Source: CAKSFT01 sp045603125 (lineage in GTDB: Bacteria > Bacillota > Clostridia > UBA1381). Taken from it: a stretch of DNA of 36,820 nucleotides. The DNA lies in NCBI GenBank assembly GCA_045603125.1, contig JAZULN010000043.1, forward strand, positions 1 to 36,820. Reading direction: 5' to 3'. Positions 23,869 through 32,267 of the stretch are shown one piece after another. The position numbers were made by a program, and so were the translations under genes. Positions within the stretch are counted from its first letter, which is position 1. Each line of letters opens with the position of its first letter. The notes beneath the pieces are model-generated. The model worked only from the letters and a program-made list of their open reading frames with translations, was not told the DNA's origin and did not search any database.

Positions 23869-25137
23869 TTATGCATTTAGCGCCTGCTCTAAATCCGCAA
23901 TCAAATCGTCAACATCCTCAATGCCAACGCTCAAGCGGATTAAATCGGGTGATACGCCTGCTTCTTCAAGTTGTTGTTCTGTAAGCTGTCTATGAGTATG
24001 GCTTGCAGGGTGTAAAAGACATGTTTTTGAATCTGCAACGTGGGTCGCAATTGATGCAAGTTTTAATTTGTCCATAAATGCAATAGATTCATCTCTTCCG
24101 CCCTTTAAACCAAAGGCAAGCACACCGCAGGTACCATTTGGCATATATTTTTGTGCCAAATCATAATATTCATCGTCCTCTAAACCTGCATAATGTACCC
24201 ATGCAATTTTTTCGTGGTTTTTAAGATATTTTGCTACTGCCAATGCATTAGAACAATGACGTTCCATTCTTAAGTGCAATGTTTCCAAGCCTAAATTTAC
24301 ATAAAATGCGTTCTGAGGTGACTGAATTGCGCCGAAATCTCTCATAAGCTGAGCTGTGGCCTTTGTAATATATGCACCTTTTCCGAATCTTTCGGTGTAT
24401 GTGATTCCGTGATATGAATCGTCCGGAGTGGTTAAACCCGGGAATTTATCGGCATATTTATTCCAATCAAAGTTTCCGCTATCAACAATGCATCCTCCAA
24501 CGCCAACACCATGGCCGTCGATATATTTTGTTGTGGAATGTGTAACAATATCAGCTCCCCATTCAAAAGGACGGCAGTTGATTGGTGTTGCGAATGTGTT
24601 ATCTACGATTAGCGGTACTCCGTGAGAATGTGCTAATTTTGAAAACTTTTCAAAATCAAAAATTGATACTGTAGGATTTGTTATTGTTTCACCAAAAACT
24701 GCCTTTGTATTTGGCTTGAAATACTTTTCAAGTTCTTCTGCCGGCAATGTCTGGTCAATAAATGTACATTCAATTCCCATCTTCTTCATTGTAACCCCAA
24801 AAAGATTATAGGTTCCGCCATAGATTGAAGATGATGCGATGAAGTGGTCACCTGATTCACAAATATTAAAGATTGCATAAAAATTTGCAGCTTGACCGGA
24901 AGATGTGAGCATTGCGGCACATCCGCCTTCTAAATCGCAGATTTTGGCTGCTGCTGCGTCATTGGTGGGGTTTTGGAGTCTTGTGTAGAAATATCCTTCC
25001 GATTCCAAATCAAAAAGCTTTCCCATTTCGTCACTTGTTTCATATTTAAAAGTAGTGCTTTGAATTATCGGCAGTTGTCTTGGCTCGCCGTTTTTCGGAG
25101 AATATCCGCTTTGTATACATTTAGTTCCTGATTTCAT
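23869..25137 (-). CDS. metY: O-acetylhomoserine sulfhydrylase (MetY type)
   Basis: A PLP enzyme of the Cys/Met metabolism family (422 aa) that makes homocysteine from O-acetylhomoserine and sulfide. The PLP lysine is Lys204 in HSTTKYIDGHG; YTRLQNPT at 51-58 and SSGQAANF at 79-86 match MetY more than cystathionine gamma-synthase. The C-terminal SKTCLLHPASHTHRQL is characteristic. It has a promoter (25171-25199) with a short leader (about 25 nt), so no SAM riboswitch or T-box precedes it here. It is divergent from the lysine-riboswitch operon. Confidence 0.94.
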   Translation of the reverse strand: MKSGTKCIQSGYSPKNGEPRQLPIIQSTTFKYETSDEMGKLFDLESEGYFYTRLQNPTNDAAAAKICDLEGGCAAMLTSSGQAANFYAIFNICESGDHFIASSSIYGGTYNLFGVTMKKMGIECTFIDQTLPAEELEKYFKPNTKAVFGETITNPTVSIFDFEKFSKLAHSHGVPLIVDNTFATPINCRPFEWGADIVTHSTTKYIDGHGVGVGGCIVDSGNFDWNKYADKFPGLTTPDDSYHGITYTERFGKGAYITKATAQLMRDFGAIQSPQNAFYVNLGLETLHLRMERHCSNALAVAKYLKNHEKIAWVHYAGLEDDEYYDLAQKYMPNGTCGVLAFGLKGGRDESIAFMDKLKLASIATHVADSKTCLLHPASHTHRQLTEQQLEEAGVSPDLIRLSVGIEDVDDLIADLEQALNA

Positions 25138-25170
25138 AAATATCTATCCTTTCTTTATACCTTTATTGAT

Positions 25171-25199
25171 ATTTTATAGACTTCCTTCGCTTTTGTCAA
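25171..25199 (-). promoter_or_regulatory. Promoter of metY
   Basis: Reverse strand: TTGACA (25199-25194), 17-base spacer, TAAAAT (25176-25171); start near 25164. Confidence 0.82.
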
Positions 25200-25247
25200 G
25201 TAAAAATGTATATAATGTAAAAACTTCACAAAACCCATACAAAAATG

Positions 25248-25276
25248 TTGACATATACCATAAAAAATGATAATAT
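25248..25276 (+). promoter_or_regulatory. Promoter of the lysine riboswitch operon
   Basis: TTGACA (25248-25253), 17-base spacer, TAATAT (25271-25276), start near 25283 just before the riboswitch. Confidence 0.82.
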
Positions 25277-25287
25277 AATAAGTAACA

Positions 25288-25462
25288 TACGAGGTAGAGG
25301 TGCGTTCTTTATCAGTACCCATATTCAGGTAACGGCAACCGTAGATATGGCGAAAGGAAATGACGCCGAGGCGGTAAACTGTCCGTTTGGTTTACTTTGC
25401 CGGTTGTAATGTTAAGAGCATTACGATTGTCATCATAAATTTATGATGGAGAGCTACTTGCA
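25288..25462 (+). promoter_or_regulatory. Lysine riboswitch (L-box) aptamer
   Basis: The five-helix lysine aptamer begins GGTAGAGGTGCG (25293-25304) and continues with the TCAGTACC kink region, GACGCCGAGGCG (25362-25373), the GTAATG/CATTAC helix, GTCATC and the final GGAGAGCTACTT. P1 pairs 25292-25297 with 25454-25459. It is close in sequence and order to the B. subtilis lysC leader. It should sense lysine and stop transcription of the asd-dapA-dapB operon. Confidence 0.95.
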
Positions 25463-25480
25463 AAATATGCTTTATATGGG

Positions 25481-25521
25481 CAATAGTTCTTTCTCTTATG
25501 TTTTAGACTATTGTTTTTTTT
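25481..25521 (+). terminator. Expression-platform terminator of the lysine riboswitch
   Basis: CAATAGT (25481-25487) pairs with ACTATTG (25507-25513), extended by CT/AG past a bulge, and is followed by eight T. It lies just before the asd ribosome site. Confidence 0.85.
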
Positions 25522-25545
25522 GTAAAAAGAAAGGAATTGAGGAAA

Positions 25546-26628
25546 ATGAAAGAAAACTACAAAGTTGGTATTATCGGTGCAACAGGTATGGTTGGCCAGA
25601 GATTTATCTCGCTATTGAAGGACCACCCCTGGTACACAATCGAGGTTATAGCCGCATCTCCAAGAAGCGCCGGCAAAACCTATAAAGAAGCCGTTGGAAA
25701 CCGTTGGGCAATGGAGGATGAAATCCCCGAAAACATCGCTAATATGGTTATAATGGACGCAACAGGCGACATTGAAAAAATTGCAGCCGCAGTTGACTTT
25801 GTCTTCTGTGCAGTTGATATGAAAAAAGACGAAATCAAGGCATTGGAAGAGGCTTACGCTAAAGCTGAGTGTCCTGTTGTATCTAATAACTCAGCTCATC
25901 GCCACACTCCTGACGTTCCAATGATTATTCCGGAAATAAATGATGACCACGCCGAGATAATTGAAGCTCAGAAAAAACGTCTTGGCACAAAAAGAGGCTT
26001 TATCTCAGTTAAGTCAAACTGCTCACTTCAAAGCTATGTGCCGGCTCTACACCCTCTAATGAAATATGGTGTTACAAAGTGTCTTGCAACAACTTATCAG
26101 GCAATTTCAGGTGCCGGTAAGACCTTTGAAACATGGCCTGAAATGATTGATAACATGATTCCATATATCGGTGGCGAAGAAGAAAAGTCAGAAATCGAAC
26201 CATTAAAGATTTGGGGTAAGATTGACGGTGATAAGATTGTTCCATCAGACGGTCCCGCAATCACAACCCAGTGCTTAAGAGTTCCGGTTTCAAACGGACA
26301 TATGGCGGCAGTTTTCGTATCATTCAAAGAAAAGCCATCGATTGAGGAAATCAATGAAGCATGGAAAAACTTCAAGGGTGCTCCACAAGACCTAAACCTT
26401 CCTCACGCACCAAAGCAGTTCCTACACTACTTTGAAGAGGATAATAGACCCCAGACCAAGCTTGACAGAAATCTTGAAGGCGGTATGGCTGTATCAATCG
26501 GACGTTTAAGAGAAGATTCACAGTATGACTATAAATTTGTGTGCTTATCACATAACACTCTTCGTGGTGCTGCCGGCGGTGCAGTCTTAATGGCAGAACT
26601 TTTAACCGCCAAAGGTTACATGGACTAA
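25546..26628 (+). CDS. asd: Aspartate-semialdehyde dehydrogenase
   Basis: Reduces aspartyl phosphate to aspartate semialdehyde, the branch to lysine, methionine and threonine. The 360-aa protein starts MKENYKVGIIGATGMVGQRF, with the nucleotide-binding GATGMVG; the catalytic cysteine is Cys159 in KSNCSLQS. Length and the IPEINDDHAE region suit the archaeal/fungal-like ASADH type more than the short E. coli type. The ATG at 25546 was chosen over the TTG at 25537, which lies within the ribosome site. It is the first gene behind the lysine riboswitch. Confidence 0.95.
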   Translation: MKENYKVGIIGATGMVGQRFISLLKDHPWYTIEVIAASPRSAGKTYKEAVGNRWAMEDEIPENIANMVIMDATGDIEKIAAAVDFVFCAVDMKKDEIKALEEAYAKAECPVVSNNSAHRHTPDVPMIIPEINDDHAEIIEAQKKRLGTKRGFISVKSNCSLQSYVPALHPLMKYGVTKCLATTYQAISGAGKTFETWPEMIDNMIPYIGGEEEKSEIEPLKIWGKIDGDKIVPSDGPAITTQCLRVPVSNGHMAAVFVSFKEKPSIEEINEAWKNFKGAPQDLNLPHAPKQFLHYFEEDNRPQTKLDRNLEGGMAVSIGRLREDSQYDYKFVCLSHNTLRGAAGGAVLMAELLTAKGYMD

Positions 26629-26653
26629 TTGATTTTAAAAAGGAGATATTATT

Positions 26654-27541
26654 ATGAAGACATTACCTTTCGAGGGCTCAGCTGTTGCTATTGTAACACC
26701 CTTTAATGAGTCAGGAATAGATTTTGAAAAGCTGGGCGAATTGATTGAGATGCATATTGCCAACAAGACTGATGCAATCGTAATTGCCGGAACAACCGGT
26801 GAAGCATCAACAATGCCCGACCCCGAGCATTTATCATCCATTGAATATACAGTAAAAAAAGTTGCGGGAAGAATCCCTGTAATTGCGGGAACCGGCAGTA
26901 ACGATACAGCCCACGCTATTGCACTTACCAAAGCCGCAGAAGACCTTGGTGCTGATGCAATCCTATCGGTAACCCCTTACTACAACAAGGCAAATCAGAC
27001 AGGACTTATAAACCATTTTAAGGCTATTGCAGAATCAATTAAGATTCCTGTAATTTTATATAACGTTCCGTCAAGAACAGGTGTTAACTTCTCAATTCCT
27101 GTTTTAAAGGAGCTTGCAAAGGTTGAAAATATAGTTGCAATAAAAGAAGCAAGTGGTAATATCGGCTACACAGCACAAGTTGCAGCAGAAGTACCTGAAC
27201 TTCACATTTATTCAGGTAACGACGATATGATAGTTCCTATCATGTCACTTGGCGGAAAAGGTGTGATTTCGGTTGTTGCAAACATCTTGCCCGAAGAAAC
27301 TCACGATATCTGTGATTTATATAAAAACGGCAAGGTTGAAGAATCAAGAAAATTACAACTAAAATATCTTGATTTAATAAACACACTTTTTATCGAAGTA
27401 AATCCAGTTCCTGTTAAAACCGCAATGAATATTTTAGGTTATAATGTAGGAAATCTTCGTATGCCACTAGGTGATATGCAAGAGGCAAATTTTGAAAAGC
27501 TAAACCAAACTCTAAAGGCCAATGGCGTTAAAAAACTCTGA
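26654..27541 (+). CDS. dapA: 4-Hydroxy-tetrahydrodipicolinate synthase
   Basis: Condenses aspartate semialdehyde with pyruvate, the first committed lysine/DAP step. The 295-aa (beta/alpha)8 aldolase has Lys164 (AIKEASG, Schiff-base), Tyr136 (ILYNVPSRTG) and Thr47-Thr48 (GTTGE). An AAAAGGAG site lies 8 bases before the ATG, 25 bases after asd. Feedback control of transcription is by the riboswitch two genes upstream. Confidence 0.97.
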   Translation: MKTLPFEGSAVAIVTPFNESGIDFEKLGELIEMHIANKTDAIVIAGTTGEASTMPDPEHLSSIEYTVKKVAGRIPVIAGTGSNDTAHAIALTKAAEDLGADAILSVTPYYNKANQTGLINHFKAIAESIKIPVILYNVPSRTGVNFSIPVLKELAKVENIVAIKEASGNIGYTAQVAAEVPELHIYSGNDDMIVPIMSLGGKGVISVVANILPEETHDICDLYKNGKVEESRKLQLKYLDLINTLFIEVNPVPVKTAMNILGYNVGNLRMPLGDMQEANFEKLNQTLKANGVKKL

Positions 27542-27560
27542 TTTATAAGAGGGGATACAA

Positions 27561-28319
27561 ATGATAAATATAATTTTAAGCGGATGTAACGGTAAAATGG
27601 GAAGAGTAATCACTAGGCTTCTAGCTGAAGACGAAAACGCAAAAATCGCTGCCGGGTTTGATATCTCAGACTCACTTCCAAATACATATCCGGTATATAA
27701 AAACCCAACCGAGTGCACCGAAAAAGCCGACGTTTTAATCGACTTTTCGCATCCTTCGGCATTGGAAGGCGTTTTGGAATTTGCTAAAAAAACCTCTACA
27801 CCGGCTGTTATTTGTACAACAGGGTTATCGGCAGATCAACGTGCGAGTCTGGACGAGGCGGCAAAGTCTATCCCTGTGTTTTTCTCAGCAAATATGAGCC
27901 TTGGCATCAATCTTTTGATAGCTTTAGCTAAAAAGGCAGCTATTATATTAGAAGACAACTTTGATATTGAAATTGTAGAGCGTCATCATAACCAAAAGAT
28001 TGACGCACCGTCGGGAACTGCACTTGCTATTGCCGATGGAATTTCGGAAGTTTTAACCAACGCTAGCGAATACACTTACGACCGTCACAGCGTACGCAGA
28101 AAACGTCGTAAAAATGAAATCGGCATCCATGCAGTACGTGGCGGCACAATCGTAGGTGACCATGACGTAATCTTTGCCGGAAACGACGAAGTAATTGAAT
28201 TAAAGCACTCAGCCGCAAGCAAGGAAGTCTTTGCGGTCGGTGCAATTAAGGCGGCAAAGTTTTTGGCCACCAAGCCAAAAGGAATGTACTCAATGAACGA
28301 TTTATTTTCGAATTTTTAA
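27561..28319 (+). CDS. dapB: 4-Hydroxy-tetrahydrodipicolinate reductase
   Basis: Makes tetrahydrodipicolinate. The 252-aa protein has the NAD(P)-binding GCNGKMGR (8-15), ICTTGLS, and the signature ERHHNQKIDAPSGTAL (140-155, catalytic His142 and Lys146 region). It follows dapA by 19 bases with AGAGGGG before the ATG, and a terminator follows it. The route gives lysine and cell-wall diaminopimelate; later dap genes are not in the window. Confidence 0.97.
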   Translation: MINIILSGCNGKMGRVITRLLAEDENAKIAAGFDISDSLPNTYPVYKNPTECTEKADVLIDFSHPSALEGVLEFAKKTSTPAVICTTGLSADQRASLDEAAKSIPVFFSANMSLGINLLIALAKKAAIILEDNFDIEIVERHHNQKIDAPSGTALAIADGISEVLTNASEYTYDRHSVRRKRRKNEIGIHAVRGGTIVGDHDVIFAGNDEVIELKHSAASKEVFAVGAIKAAKFLATKPKGMYSMNDLFSNF

Positions 28320-28331
28320 ATCCAATAGAAT

Positions 28332-28363
28332 AAAAAAAGAATCCGAATCTGGATTCTTTTTTT
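28332..28363. terminator. Terminator between dapB and cadC
   Basis: A7GAATCC (28332-28344) pairs with GGATTCT7 (28351-28363) around 6 bases. It works for both facing operons; the cadC stop lies at its edge. Confidence 0.9.
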
Positions 28364-28715
28364 ATTCTTCTATATGCTCTATCCCCATACTGATTATCGT
28401 TCTTACATGGTCGTCTGACAACGAATAAAACACTGACTTTCCGTCACGTCTTGTCTTTACAAGCTTTGAGCGTTTTAATGCCGCCAACTGATGGGATATG
28501 GCAGATGGTGTCATCTTTAGCATCGCCGCCAGGTCACAGGTGCAAACTTCCGCTTCAAATAAAACAAACAAAATCTTCATTCGGGTGGAGTCGCCAAACA
28601 TTTTAAATAGCTCCGACAAATCAAATATCTTTTCATCATCAGGCATCTTCTCTTCTATTATCTTAACTAGTTCCTCGTGTACTTCATTTACTTCACACTG
28701 TTCAAATTTTTTCAT
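28362..28715 (-). CDS. cadC: CadC-type ArsR/SmtB repressor
   Basis: A 117-aa metal-sensing winged-helix repressor. From the ATG at 28715 its metal ligands fall at CadC positions: Cys7, Cys58 and Cys60 (EVCTCDLA) for the Cd/Pb/Zn site, and Asp101, His103, His114 and Glu117 for the C-terminal zinc site. Cys11 of CadC is absent (Glu11). The start at 28715 is favoured over 28721 by spacing to AAAGGGG and by this numbering. It is the last gene of the HMA-CadA-CadC operon, so it should repress its own operon at the operator 30857-30880. Confidence 0.95.
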   Translation of the reverse strand: MKKFEQCEVNEVHEELVKIIEEKMPDDEKIFDLSELFKMFGDSTRMKILFVLFEAEVCTCDLAAMLKMTPSAISHQLAALKRSKLVKTRRDGKSVFYSLSDDHVRTIISMGIEHIEE

Positions 28716-28728
28716 TTTCATTTCCCCT

Positions 28729-30594
28729 TTAGAGATTTTTTGTGTTAAGGGTACGAATAGCGTTTAAAACTGCCAAAACCATTACCCCAACATCGGCAAA
28801 GATTGCAACCCACATATTGGCAAGCCCCAAGGCCCCCAATATAAGACACAACCCCTTAACCCCTATTGCAAAATATATATTTTGATAAACTATCCTCATA
28901 CACTTTTTAGAAATAGCAATAGCTTTGGGGATTTTTTCGGGGTTATCGTCCATTAACACTACATCTGCCGCCTCAATAGCACTGTCAGCACCAATGCCTC
29001 CCATTGCTATTCCAACATCGGCACGGGTTATGCTAGGTGCATCGTTTATTCCGTCACCAACAAAGCACACTGCCTCATTTTTACCCTTTTTACTAAGTAT
29101 TTCCTCAAGTATTAAAACCTTTTTGTCGGGCAAAAGTTCAGAATAGACTTTATCTGTCCCTATTTCCTCAGATATTTTATCCGCCACCGTTTTCCTGTCC
29201 CCAGTTAGCATCGTGGTCGACTTAATTCCAATTCTTCTTAGCTTCTCAATTGTATTTCGAGCAGTAGGTTTTACGGTGTCGGCTAAAACTATGCTACCGA
29301 TAAATTGTCCATCTTTTGCAACATATATTATTGTCCCTAAATCCAAAGATTTTTCAAATGTTATTCCCCGGCTTTCCATAAGCTTTTCGTTACCCGCTAA
29401 AACTTCGCTCCCGTCAATTATAGCCCTGATTCCATATCCTGAAATCTCCTCAGTTTCCGAAATCCTATCCTTATTAACTTCCCCTTTAAATGCGCGCTTT
29501 ATAGAGTCGCTTACCGGGTGATTTGAATAGGATTCCGAAAGGCACGCATATTCTAATAACTCATTATTCCCGACTCCAACGGGATTTACTTTAACAACTT
29601 CAAATACGCCCTTGGTGACAGTCCCGGTCTTGTCAAAAACCACATGCTTTACTTTAGATAAAGTCTCTAAAAAGTTCGAACCCTTTATCAGTATACCTTC
29701 CTTACTGGCACCGCCAAGACCTGCAAAAAAACCAAGCGGTATGCTTATAACCAAAGCACAAGGGCAACTCACCACCAAAAAGGTAAGTGCACGGTATACC
29801 CATACCGAAAATTCACCGCCAAGTCCAATAAAAAGCCTGATAATTGGCGGAATAATGGCAAGGACCAGTGCTGAAATGCACACAAATGGTGTATAGACCT
29901 TAGCAAATTTTTTAATAAAGTTTTCCGACCTTGATTTTCTAAAGCTTGCATTTTCCACAAGCTCTAGGATTTTAGACGCTGTGGACTCCTCAAAATTCTT
30001 TGTTGTCCTAACCTTAATAACGCCTGATAGGTTAATATACCCTGCTAAAACCTCATCGCCCGAAACGGCATCTCTCGGCATACTCTCTCCCGTTAAGCAC
30101 GCTGTATCAAAGGTGGTTTTCCCGTCAACAATTACCCCGTCTAAGGGGACTTTTTCCCCCGGCTTTACAAGAATTATCTCCCCAATTAAAACCTCATACG
30201 GGGAAACCACCTCAATATTACCATCTCTTATGACATTTGCATAATCGGGGCGAATATCCATAAGCTCTGAAATGTTTCTTCGGCTTTTCCCCACAGCATA
30301 GCTTTGAAAAAGCTCACCTATCTGAAAAAAAAGCATTACCGCCACACTCTCGGTATACTCACCCAAAATTATTGCCCCAACCGTTGCCACCGCCATCAAA
30401 AAGTTTTCGTCAAAGGGCTTTAGGTGAAAAATTCCCTTGACCGCCTTTTTTATAATATCAGCCCCAACTACCAAATATGCCGCCATATATAAAATAAATT
30501 TTAATTCGACTTTAATTGGCAAAAAAATTGCAAAGGTTACAAGAATTGCAGCAACAATAATTTTTATTAACGAACGTTTTTGCTTTCTGCTCAT
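28729..30594 (-). CDS. cadA: Heavy-metal P1B-type ATPase (Zn/Cd/Pb exporter)
   Basis: Pumps divalent soft-metal ions out of the cell. The 621-aa protein starts directly with membrane helices and has no N-terminal metal domain. Motifs: TGES (168-171, actuator), CPC in transmembrane helix 6 (277-279), DKTGT (321-325, phosphorylated Asp321), HP in SNHPVSD, GDGINDAP, and ADVGVMVLAVLNA near the C-terminus (Asp of the ZntA-type site). The missing N-terminal HMA domain is supplied by the separate gene just upstream (gap 19 bases). The CadC gene follows by 13 bases. Confidence 0.95.
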   Translation of the reverse strand: MSRKQKRSLIKIIVAAILVTFAIFLPIKVELKFILYMAAYLVVGADIIKKAVKGIFHLKPFDENFLMAVATVGAIILGEYTESVAVMLFFQIGELFQSYAVGKSRRNISELMDIRPDYANVIRDGNIEVVSPYEVLIGEIILVKPGEKVPLDGVIVDGKTTFDTACLTGESMPRDAVSGDEVLAGYINLSGVIKVRTTKNFEESTASKILELVENASFRKSRSENFIKKFAKVYTPFVCISALVLAIIPPIIRLFIGLGGEFSVWVYRALTFLVVSCPCALVISIPLGFFAGLGGASKEGILIKGSNFLETLSKVKHVVFDKTGTVTKGVFEVVKVNPVGVGNNELLEYACLSESYSNHPVSDSIKRAFKGEVNKDRISETEEISGYGIRAIIDGSEVLAGNEKLMESRGITFEKSLDLGTIIYVAKDGQFIGSIVLADTVKPTARNTIEKLRRIGIKSTTMLTGDRKTVADKISEEIGTDKVYSELLPDKKVLILEEILSKKGKNEAVCFVGDGINDAPSITRADVGIAMGGIGADSAIEAADVVLMDDNPEKIPKAIAISKKCMRIVYQNIYFAIGVKGLCLILGALGLANMWVAIFADVGVMVLAVLNAIRTLNTKNL

Positions 30595-30613
30595 TTTAAA
30601 ATCCCTCTTGAAA

Positions 30614-30832
30614 TTATAGATAGATTTCCGAGTCAGATTCCACCTTTTTGCAGGCCTTTTTAACTTCCTTCATAACCGCCTTTTCATCGGCTCCCTCATC
30701 GAATTCCACAATCATCTTTAACGCCATAAAGTTCACAGTTGCATTCTTTACACCAGCGACTTTATTTGTCGCCTCCTCCATAAGATTTGCACAGTTTGCA
30801 CAATCTACCTCAATTTTATATGTCTTTACCAT
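30614..30832 (-). CDS. Heavy-metal-associated domain protein
   Basis: A 72-aa ferredoxin-like metal chaperone of the HMA family. The metal-binding Cys-x-x-Cys is at residues 10-13 (DCANC). It is the first gene of the operon and is 19 bases before cadA, so it likely acts as the N-terminal metal-binding domain of that ATPase on a separate chain or hands metal to it. The fold is typical of Zn/Cd-type HMA; the MxCxxC found in copper carriers is not present in full. The start follows GGAAGG. Confidence 0.93.
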   Translation of the reverse strand: MVKTYKIEVDCANCANLMEEATNKVAGVKNATVNFMALKMIVEFDEGADEKAVMKEVKKACKKVESDSEIYL

Positions 30833-30856
30833 TTACCTTCCCTCACTTTTTGTTAT

Positions 30857-30880
30857 ACGATTGAATGTTTGTTCAATCGT
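30857..30880. promoter_or_regulatory. Operator of the cadmium/zinc operon (probable CadC site)
   Basis: ACGATTGAA (30857-30865) and TTCAATCGT (30872-30880) form a 9-bp inverted repeat; on the reverse strand the core reads TGAACA-AA-CATTCA, like the ArsR/SmtB sites TGAACA-N2-TGTTCA. It covers the predicted start of transcription. Confidence 0.75.
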
Positions 30881-30887
30881 TTGTTTT

Positions 30888-30916
30888 ATTATATGCTATT
30901 TTTCCAAATTTGTCAA
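30888..30916 (-). promoter_or_regulatory. Promoter of the HMA-cadA-cadC operon
   Basis: Reverse strand: TTGACA (30916-30911), 17-base spacer, TATAAT (30893-30888). Exact consensus on both hexamers. Confidence 0.88.
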
Positions 30917-30925
30917 TAAGAATTT

Positions 30926-30956
30926 AAAAAAAGATGTTTTAAAAAACATCTTTTTT
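30926..30956. terminator. Terminator of prfA
   Basis: GATGTTTT (30933-30940) pairs with AAAACATC (30943-30950), flanked by A7 and T6. It is followed on the reverse strand by the cadA operon promoter region. Confidence 0.85.
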
Positions 30957-32022
30957 AATTATTATTTGCAAGCTTTGCACTCTGGTCTGCCGTAATTAAG
31001 GCATCGATAATCTCGTCAATATTTCCGTTCATAAACTGGTCTAACTTAAAGAGTGTCAGATTTATTCTATGGTCGGTAACTCTGCCTTGGGGGAAGTTAT
31101 AGGTTCTTATTCTCTCGCTTCTGTCACCCGACCCCACCTGAGATTTTCTCTCATCGGCAATCTCTTTATGACGCCTCTCTTCCATAACCTCATAAATCCT
31201 CGACCTTAGGATCTTCATCGCCTTATCTTTATTCTTGAACTGAGATTTTTCGTCTTGGCACGATACTACAATTCCGGTTGGAAGGTGAGTGATTCTTACC
31301 GCCGAGTCGGTAGTGTTAACGCACTGTCCACCCGGACCGCCTGCACGAAAAACGTCAATTCTTAAGTCGTTTTGGTTAATCTCAACCTCAACCTCCTCAA
31401 CTTCGGGAAGAACGGCAACTGTAACCGCTGAGGTATGGATTCTTCCGCCCGACTCGGTGCTCGGCACTCGCTGTACACGATGAACTCCGCTTTCAAATTT
31501 TAGTCTTGAATATGCACCCTGACCTTCTATCGAAAAACACACTTCCTTATATCCGCCGATATCGGTAGGGTTTGAGTTTAGAATATCAATCTTCCAGCGG
31601 CGGGTTTCTGCGTACATCGAATACATTCTCATCAAGTCTGCCGCAAAAAGTGCCGCCTCTTCTCCGCCCGTTCCGCCGCGGATTTCCACAATAACGTTTT
31701 TATCGTCATTTGGGTCTTTTGGAAGAAGCAGAATTTTTAACTCATCGGATATTTTATCTAATTTTTCTTCACATTCTGAAAGTTCTGCTTTTATGAGTTC
31801 CTCAAACTCTTTATCCTGACCAATCTCCAACATCTCTTTATCATCTTTGATGGTGTTTTTACAAAGCTTATATTCTCTGTATTTTTCAACAATAGGTGTT
31901 AAATCTGCATTTTCCTTACAAAGCTTTCGCCAGTTTTCCTGGTCAGCAATGACCTCCGGATCACTGATTTTTTCTTCCAAAACCTTTGCCCTTTCTTCTA
32001 AGCCCTCTAATCTGTCAAACAT
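30955..32022 (-). CDS. prfA: Peptide chain release factor 1
   Basis: Terminates translation at UAA/UAG. The 355-aa protein has the GGQ (231-233) that cuts peptidyl-tRNA. The anticodon-mimic tripeptide, usually PAT or PVT, reads PST here (187-189), in the otherwise normal HRVQRVPSTESGGRIHTS. The start at 32022 follows GAGGAG. It is the last gene of the dxs-tlyA-ispE direction but is separated from ispE by a palindromic element of about 200 bases. Confidence 0.96.
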   Translation of the reverse strand: MFDRLEGLEERAKVLEEKISDPEVIADQENWRKLCKENADLTPIVEKYREYKLCKNTIKDDKEMLEIGQDKEFEELIKAELSECEEKLDKISDELKILLLPKDPNDDKNVIVEIRGGTGGEEAALFAADLMRMYSMYAETRRWKIDILNSNPTDIGGYKEVCFSIEGQGAYSRLKFESGVHRVQRVPSTESGGRIHTSAVTVAVLPEVEEVEVEINQNDLRIDVFRAGGPGGQCVNTTDSAVRITHLPTGIVVSCQDEKSQFKNKDKAMKILRSRIYEVMEERRHKEIADERKSQVGSGDRSERIRTYNFPQGRVTDHRINLTLFKLDQFMNGNIDEIIDALITADQSAKLANNN

Positions 32023-32040
32023 ATTTTATTCTCCTCAATT

Positions 32041-32267
32041 TATAGTGTATAGGTAATTGTATGACAATTACCTCCCTCTTTTATGGAGGGTTCGGGGGTG
32101 CCAACCCCTGAGTTCGAATCTAAAATGACGATTTATTCGTCATTTTAGGCATAAATAAAAAGTTTCAACCTATTGGTTTTTAAATTTTTTGGAACTTTTT
32201 ATTTTTTCCTATATTTTTTAATTGTAAAACTATAGTTTTACAATTACCAACTATAGTGTATAGGTAA
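32041..32267. mobile_element. Composite palindromic element with 16-bp flanking direct repeats
   Basis: The spacer between prfA and ispE is bounded by two perfect copies of TATAGTGTATAGGTAA (32041-32056 and 32252-32267). The second copy is the last codons and stop of ispE, so the first looks like a target duplication. Near the ends lie a 10-bp inverted pair, GGTAATTGTA (32052-32061) and TACAATTACC (32239-32248). Within: stems 32051-32073, a CCTCC/GGAGG stem near 32071-32090, GGGGT/ACCCC near 32092-32108, TAAAATGACGA/TCGTCATTTTA (32120-32148 area), AAAAAGTTTCAA/TTGGAACTTTTT (32157-32200), and the perfect palindrome 32220-32245. No reading frame. It resembles a MITE-like or hairpin-rich insertion. 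Confidence 0.6.

Noticed and set aside
25138..25164. SAM riboswitch or T-box before metY
   Set aside because: The leader is only about 25 bases, too short for either.
32087..32120. tRNA-like T-arm (GAGTTCGAATC) and a GGGGTGCCAACCCC hairpin
   Set aside because: No acceptor stem, D-arm or anticodon arm of a tRNA can be formed around it; it is part of the palindromic insertion.
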